Shown one piece after another: positions 18,243-24,454 of a stretch of DNA of 24,454 bases. The notes beneath the pieces were generated by a model. That model worked only from the letters and a program-made list of their open reading frames with translations, was not told the origin of the DNA and ran no database searches. The position numbers were made by a program, and so were the translations under genes. Origin of the DNA: Astrocystis sublimbata. Lineage: Eukaryota > Ascomycota > Sordariomycetes > Xylariales > Xylariaceae. Position 1 is the stretch's first letter. Each line of letters opens with the position of its first letter. The stretch lies in NCBI GenBank assembly GCA_022453515.1, contig JAJNNY010000143.1, positions 1-24,454 on the forward strand. Direction: 5' to 3'.

Positions 18243-20773
18243 AGAGGCTAGGGTGGACTGAATCACACAGGCTGCAACAGAGAATGCATTTGAGGATGGA
18301 CCAGTCAGATACCGTGCCTTAGTCAGGTCAAGCTTGTCTCAAGAAGGAAGGCGACCATTACTAGTGCATATACAGTCGTGTATCCTAGCAAGCTAGGTAC
18401 TTATAATCAGTAATAGTTCAAACAGAGAACGATCCGTCGAAATAGTAGCAGTAAGTTAGCACGTTACTTACGGTTTAAACTACATGTATACATTAACATC
18501 AATTGGTTTCCCAGAATCAGTTTCCCAGAACCAGTCTCCCAGAACCCGCACCCCAGAAACCCTAGCAATCTATAGTACTCATGTCCTCACAAAGTGACTA
18601 TCACAAGGTAATACGTCCTATCGAGTTTCCTTAACCTTAGGATAGCGACTTTCAACTTCAACTATACCTCTTAATAGATAGTAATAGCTCTACCAGACTG
18701 TTCTTATGACCGGTATGTTGACTGCTGCGCTCTCAGCCCCTTGCCAAATGCGCCGGTGCTGGTTTGTGATTGATCTGAAAGTCCGGATCGCAAGCGGGAG
18801 AAAGCCATGTCTTTGCAACCCTTCGATGGATCTCGGACGGGTGGTGGTTCGATGAGAGAGTGGGCCCAAATATTTTGTCGATGTGTACATACCTTACATA
18901 CCAGCTTTTCTCCTCTTCCCTAATCTTCGAAGCAATTTTATTTGGTCCTTCCTTCTCTAAGATAAGTGTGCTAATGTATCCATCTGGCGATATGAAATGG
19001 ATAGTATACGCCGGGAGGTTTTCTACTTATAGTGGGACGTACAGTAAATGTACAAGTAACTGTATAGCTTAGAGTATCTATACGCCATTCAGGTTGTCTC
19101 TGTAATTACGCTATACTAGGATCATCGGGATAAGACTATCTGCACGTAAGCAAAGAGAATGCACTATAAGGGTCCTATCCTTACTTAAGGATGGATGGTT
19201 GGCTATAGGCGCGTAAGAAATGGGAGTTATGACCAAGAGCAACGGCGTGGTACAAGGCATTGAGACTAGGGCCAGGATAAATACGCCCGCGGCACTTCTG
19301 GCAAGCCATAGCTAAAGGCTCTATAAGTGTGCTATATACGATAAGGGTATAACGGTAAGGACTAGTTATAGTGCAAGTCCTTATCTTGCATAGGAATGGA
19401 CGTTACCTCAAGAAGGTTTGGATCTCTAGGCGGAATCAAGGGCATGATCTATTACACCCGAGCACCTAGGACTACCTCACAGGATATAACCAGATGCCGC
19501 CCACCTGGCACTGCCGTAAGGCCTAGAACCTGCAGCCCCGCTGGTCTCTGATGCAACATTGTGGCAGCATAGTGGAGAGTATTGCCCTCAATTTCCTATG
19601 AGTTCAGTAGCAAGAGAAATAAATACATGTATATATGCAGCCCCTGTTGGCGGTCACCAATAACAAATAGCCCCATTTCACGTTATATGCAAAAGATGCC
19701 GACTAGTGAGGTGCCCCCGACCCGATCCTCCTGCCACCCACCATGTTTGGCCGCCACATATTCATAGACTACGTGTAAGCAAATGATACTGACACCCTGT
19801 CTGACTGCCTGCTAGTAACATCCATCGCCGGAAGTGAGGCGAGCGGTGCAATGGTAAGTTGTTGCATGCATATTGTCTCGCACTGGGGCGGAGGCCCCTG
19901 AATTTTGATAACCTCCTGGTGACTTGCCCTTCTCTGGAACTTCTACCCCGACGTGGGGGTGGAGACGTGGTGGACTTGGGGAAAAAGGGATTGAGGATCG
20001 GTTTAGATTTGCGTATGCAACGGATCAGAACTGGCGCACTAATCGTCACATTATCAAACGATGGAACGTTGTCAACTAGGAGGACTCGTTCGCCTACAGC
20101 CATCTATACAGGCAGCGTATTACACGCAATGGCGGGTACAAAGTTAGGGGTTTGAAAAGGGGGGGGGGGCTACATGTAGCTGCATTTCTCTGTTTAGACT
20201 GAACTCGTGTTATCGTATTGCCACTCGCTATTGCAGATTGATTGGGATGCAGACGAAAGGATGTTGTATCAGGTAGAAAGGTGGGCTAAGCCATGGCTTG
20301 GCTAGAAATAGTTGGATACAGCGCTCTCGCGACTGCATCAGAGATGTCTTGTCTGCACCTGCCGACTGCTACTACCTAATTATTCAAAGGAACTCATGCA
20401 TATATACCAACGTGGCTAACAAGCGTCACTCGCCATGACGTGTGAGACTTGTAATTATCCTCATGTGTGATCCTCCGCGTCATGGTCCGATTAGACATTA
20501 GGATACGACAGGCTTCACCGATATTCGGTGATTTCAAGCTCGGACACTGCCGTCATACTCCGTGGCACCAGCTTGCTCGCCAGTCCAGATTTCATCATCA
20601 GATATTTAGTGTTGGCATATGAACTTCGAATTTCACCCTTGATCAATTCTATCTTCGGCTTATTTGCCTTTTTTATGCATATCTAGATATATTCACCGAA
20701 CAACTCAATATTGTATATTCATTCGCAATTATATCACCTCACTAGACAACGATAATAGAACCTACCACAATGG
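18243..20773. other. long non-coding stretch
   Basis: About 2.5 kb has no frame I can defend. It includes the 14-bp minisatellite at 18506-18561, an 11-base poly-G run at 20159-20169 that leads into a 12-bp palindrome (GCTACATGTAGC, 20169-20180), and CCTAGG/GGTACC palindromic words. Frames at 19762-20155 on both strands overlap one another and lack family resemblance. Confidence 0.5.
18506..18561. repeat. 14-bp minisatellite, four copies
   Basis: Units of the form GTTTCCCAGAATCA begin at 18506, 18520, 18534 and 18548, with 1-4 differences between copies. Position is 260 bp downstream of the ABC gene. Confidence 0.85.
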
Positions 20774-21303
20774 AGGGAGCGTCTTGGTCCCGAACCATGC
20801 GATTATCCCCTGCATGACGAGATTTGTAAGCTCGAAAAGAAATGCGAGGTCGCGCTGGTCTCGGACATCAAGTACGACGACATGATCAAAATGTAAAAAT
20901 TCCTGGGAACTGCCTATCAAGCTGTGACCGCTAATTCGATCATAGGCATACTGACCTTTCTATTCTCGATGCTTGGAAGATGCCCACAACAATGATTACC
21001 TAATGCACAATGAATTGGCTCCCGGCTTGAACATCTCATCCCGAATGTGGGAGTTTGGGATGAAAAGGCCGTTGGAGTTTCTAACGAAAGGAATTGCCTC
21101 ATACTAAACGGTTCATTACATCTTTTCTTTCTGATGCCTATAAATTGGCATTAATCCTATATAAAAAGAAATGGGATATCGATAGTATAATAGAAACAAT
21201 TGCTAAATTCCGTACAATAGTAGCGTATTACTTTAATAACGCTAATTGGTTACTAACCGGTAAAGACCTTTATATTAGCTTAATATATAAGGATCCTATA
21301 TAA
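20774..21303 (+). pseudogene. possible degraded coding remnants, family unknown
   Basis: Three neighbouring plus-strand frames have protein-like composition but do not join cleanly. One ends at TAA 20894-20896 and contains DEICKLEKKCEVALVSDIKY. One runs 20955-21107 and contains HNNDYLMHNELAPGLNISSR and WEFGMKRPLEF. One ends at 21303 and contains KRFITSFLSDAYKLALILYK and YFNNANWLLTGKDLY in AT-rich codons. A candidate intron (20892-20945, GTAAAA...CATAG) leaves the first frame but does not enter the second in phase. I do not recognise the source. It could be a decayed gene or transposon at the edge of the AT-rich block. Confidence 0.25.
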
Positions 21304-21590
21304 AAGAAATAATAGCACCTCCTCGGGGATCTGTTTATTAATAATAGGTTTATTAAGCAATTATACTACTATTATATATTATTATATATCCCGAGCCCAT
21401 CCGATATATGTCTTAGCTCACTATATATAAATACTATTCTTAAACGCGGAGTTTATATTAATATAAATATTTCTATAAGTCTACTCTTTGCGAAGGTCCA
21501 CGCTGCCTTATACTTTAACCAATCGTATTAAGACGTGCTTAATAAATTCCTTAGTAAGCTAGATGTACATATCGACCGTTCGGGAGAGGG
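21304..21590. other. AT-rich sequence
   Basis: This is dominated by TA-rich words and many stops in all frames. It fits RIP-degraded repeat DNA. Confidence 0.5.
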
Positions 21591-21626
21591 ATGGAGAGTA
21601 GAAGGATGTCAAATGGCTATTATCCA

Positions 21627-22028
21627 TTACTGCGCTTTTATATGTTTGTAGGCAGAGCGAATAAATCGATAGACCTGTCGAAGCAGGCTATCGACATTTT
21701 CGAGAGCAATAACGCTCGACTCGTACCAGTCGAGCACCTCCCTGATATGATTGGCGAGACAGTTCATGAAGTCATGCCTAGTGTGATCAGAAGACGATGC
21801 GGCGTTATCGTAGGCCATCTCATCGCCTTCAGCCGGCCAGGCAATTTCACTCGGCGCAAGACCGGGAAGAGGCTGCGGCGGCTGCGCGGAGCGGCCACCT
21901 GATTGGGACGCTTGCGCTAGCAGCCATAGCGGATTCGTGACAGGCTGAGCTGACTGCTGGGCACTACCTTGAGACTGAGCTATAACCGGTGTGGAATGCG
22001 GAACGAGATATACGACGGGGCATTGCAC
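21627..22028 (-). CDS. hypothetical protein, 133 aa, in a GC-balanced island
   Basis: This is an ATG-to-TAA frame. The first 70 residues are rich in Gln, Ser, Ala and Pro and likely disordered; the last 50 form a probable helical segment around NCLANHIREVLDWYESSVIA and LLRQVYRFIRSAYKHIKA. No domain is recognised. It is notable because base composition changes sharply: the island at about 21.58-22.04 kb is near balanced, while sequence on both sides is very AT-rich. It could be a small real gene, the surviving end of a larger one, or part of a mobile element. A plus-strand frame at 21591-21902 overlaps it and is less protein-like. Confidence 0.35.
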   Translation of the reverse strand: MQCPVVYLVPHSTPVIAQSQGSAQQSAQPVTNPLWLLAQASQSGGRSAQPPQPLPGLAPSEIAWPAEGDEMAYDNAASSSDHTRHDFMNCLANHIREVLDWYESSVIALENVDSLLRQVYRFIRSAYKHIKAQ

Positions 22029-24454
22029 TGGATATCTAGGGTCTATGATGATGTAGAGACTATAATATAAGAATAGCTTTACTAAAGGGTTACTGGACGC
22101 TCGAAAGAAAGAGCTATTTATTTTTTTGGTCTCGAATTCAGCTACCTGTTATCTTATTATAAGAAGCGAGGGGGAAACGCGCAATCTGTGAGTATGTGTA
22201 ATAGTATAACCAACAGTAACGCAAGCGCCCATGCTCTCACGGTCTGTTGGAGGGGGAGGGAGTACCAATAATATCACATTGCGCGTCACACATACACACA
22301 CCGCGAGAAGACTCGTATACGCCTACGCATTTATGTGGGCCAGTTGATAGGAATCATTGTTCACACTGAGTAGCGATAGTGAACTGTTTCTAATTATGAA
22401 CTCCGATTTAAACCGACCTTTTTAAGTTCCCAACAGCCAGCTGTTAGGATTAGGCCCCCCTTCCCCCTTCCTATCTCGTTATCTAGACTTAATCAACCTA
22501 CGACTTTTTCTCGTTACTAATAACTAAATAAAAGTCTCCAATCACCTACCCGTACGGCTTGGTCCAAGCATAATCTTAGTTATAGCGACTATAACCCGAC
22601 CTATAAGTGCTTCGCTACGGTTGGCTTAACAACCGCGATAAGTGGTAGTTTGAGTACGGCGTGCCAGGGCGACGAGGACCTGCCCCCTCTCTTTTCTCAA
22701 GTCTATGTTTTTGGTCAGAGTGCCTGGGGCTTTGTAATGAATTCCGACCTAGGGAGAAGCGAAGTGCTAGGCCGGGCTTGCACGAAGTGGCGGAACTCTG
22801 CATAGCTACGTTGTATTTCTCGAGCCTAGACTAGAGAAGCAAGGCGCCTGCCACGTTAGCTCGTGTAGCGCTGGCACTTTAGTTGGATCTACGAACGAAC
22901 GCGCCTTATTATAGACATCCTTAAAATGGATAATAATTATATTATATAAAGGTTTCCAAAACTTCTAATAACTACCTTATACTTATATATAACGCTTTTA
23001 TTTATAGTCCTATGGGCTATTTAAGTGACCGTACTATTATAGGGGGACCTAGATAAATAATTATAATAGGTTCTATATATATTAATAAATAATATAAAGC
23101 ATAAGAGATTTAATTTATAAGGATTTTTATACCTAGCTGTACTAACTATAGAAAGTATAAATAAGGCTATAATAAGCTATATATTTAAGGGATGCGCTGT
23201 CCTTTTAAAAAGTGGATAATATTGTAATATTTTACGCAAAATACTATATAAACTAACCTTTATTATATTAATAAAAAGAAAATATAGTAAATTTATATAT
23301 TTATTTATACTTTTTTACTACTTTAATATATTAAAAAAAACGTTGATTTAGTAAACACAATAGTATAAAATAGTATTAGTATATTAAACTTACGGGGCTA
23401 AATAAATAAAACAGGTTATAACTAATATGCTATATATAGTATAAAAGGTAGCCTATTTATAATACTATATAAATTAAGGAAAGCACCCTTTACTACTGCC
23501 TATACTGTTTACTTTTGTTTAGTATCAAAAGTTGCCACATAGGTGCGCTAGGTCTGGGCGGCTATAAGCCCTATCGCAGTATTTTTTTAATTATATATAT
23601 ATTTAAATTATATATGTCCTTTAAACCACGCGCTATTTATTATTATATCTAATATATAAGTTTAAAAACTATACCCTCCTGTCTTGCGAGGTTTAAATAA
23701 TTATATTTAATATAAACATAAATACCTAGGAACCTAATTAGAAATAATCGGCAGTTGCCTTATTATAAACCGCTCGCTTTAGCTAACCCCCCTAGTTATA
23801 AATAAAGCATTATATACGGCTAGCTCCCTTACGGACAATACCAAGGCTATACAAGGGTATCTACTATATTTGCGAGGCATAGCATATATAAGGAAAAATC
23901 AGTGAATTATAAGATAAAAAAACGGTATATATATAATTAAGGATATAGTATTAATACTTTTGTCCTATATTTCTAACTCGCCCTACTACGAAATCTTTAT
24001 AACCCAGATACTATAGGCACTTAGTAAAAACAAGCGTATATATATTAGGCAACCGATTCTTTCTATTTAATTAAACTAACTATAGTAACAAGTGTAAGTT
24101 AGATACTATAATTATGTTATATCGTATCTAATAATTATAATTAAGCGTTACTATATTTATACAATTAGCCGTTAGAACTTGCCAAGGGTCCGTAGGCTAT
24201 GCTACAGGCCGGCCTAACATAGGTTAACGAAGCCAGAGAGGTATCTTTGCTATGCCCTACTGCCTGGTTGGGCAGTTGCCCCAAAGTATAATTAGTGATT
24301 CGTAACAAAGTGCTACTCCTTCTAACCCCTAACCCCTAAGCATATAAGTTATAGATTATAATACTAAAATAACCTATAGATATTAACCAAAGGATTAAAG
24401 CTTATTATTTTTATAATGTTTTAAATAAACCCTTTTAGACTTTAGATAGTAGCT
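22029..24454. other. AT-rich block, probably RIP-degraded repeats
   Basis: Long tracts of TATATA, TTATAA and TAATA words have stops in every frame, especially 22920-24180. Short GC-balanced patches (about 22540-22910 and 24180-24300) interrupt it. No frame is convincing; a 62-codon minus-strand frame at 22615-22803 lies in one patch without domain support. A TpA excess is obvious by eye, as expected after repeat-induced point mutation, but I have not computed a RIP index. Confidence 0.55.
24322..24339. repeat. short telomere-like TAACCCC repeat
   Basis: CTAACCCCTAACCCCTAA contains two full TAACCCC units. Fungal telomeres are usually (TTAGGG)n, which reads CCCTAA on the other strand, so this is close but has one extra C. 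It is too short to be a telomere and may be interstitial. Confidence 0.45.

Noticed and set aside
24322..24339. True telomere
   Set aside because: Only two units are present, the unit has an extra C, and AT-rich sequence continues beyond it.

Overview
The window looks like nuclear DNA of a filamentous ascomycete (Pezizomycotina). Coding regions are split by short introns (44-78 nt) with GT...AG ends and CTRAC/CTAAC-like branch points. Gene families are typical of moulds (C2H2 proteins, an Est1-type protein, a Cps1-like GT2, an HMT1/ABCB-type half transporter). Broken genes carry the stop-codon spectrum expected of RIP (CpA to TpA), and the right end is a strongly AT-rich block. No rRNA, tRNA, CRISPR or intact transposase was recognised. 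Exon structures were worked out by hand from reading frame and splice consensus.

Left part (1-5.9 kb): a partial minus-strand gene joins four C2H2 fingers to a JmjC/cupin-like oxygenase domain. Next come a plus-strand C2H2 protein, a convergent minus-strand three-exon gene whose coding end overlaps it by 29 bp (weakly like a phytanoyl-CoA dioxygenase fold), and a minus-strand Est1/Ebs1/SMG7-type gene with an in-frame TAG at codon 99.

Middle (6.8-12 kb): a 332-aa membrane/coiled-coil protein of unknown role, an alpha/beta hydrolase (acetyl-xylan-esterase/BD-FAE type) with a complete triad, a long gene-poor stretch holding a 32-nt inverted-repeat family, and a two-exon seven-segment membrane protein.

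Right-centre (12.6-18.2 kb) is a decayed locus. It holds a GT2 polysaccharide synthase pseudogene whose QxxRW catalytic motif is hit by two nonsense changes, a HAD class IIA (CECR5-like) pseudogene with five in-frame stops, a two-exon fragment of an unrecognised gene on the minus strand, a repeat cluster with hairpins, and a six-exon ABC half-transporter interrupted by one TGA between Walker B and the H-loop. All nine in-frame stops in the GT2 and HAD frames are TAA or TAG and fall where Gln or Trp is expected or plausible.

Right end (18.2-24.5 kb): little coding potential. There is a 14-bp minisatellite, possible coding scraps near 20.8-21.3 kb, a GC-balanced island with a 133-codon frame at 21.6-22.0 kb, and AT-rich DNA ending near a short telomere-like TAACCCC repeat. 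No joint function links the genes with certainty. A decaying surface-polysaccharide or export locus is the best guess for 12.6-18.2 kb.
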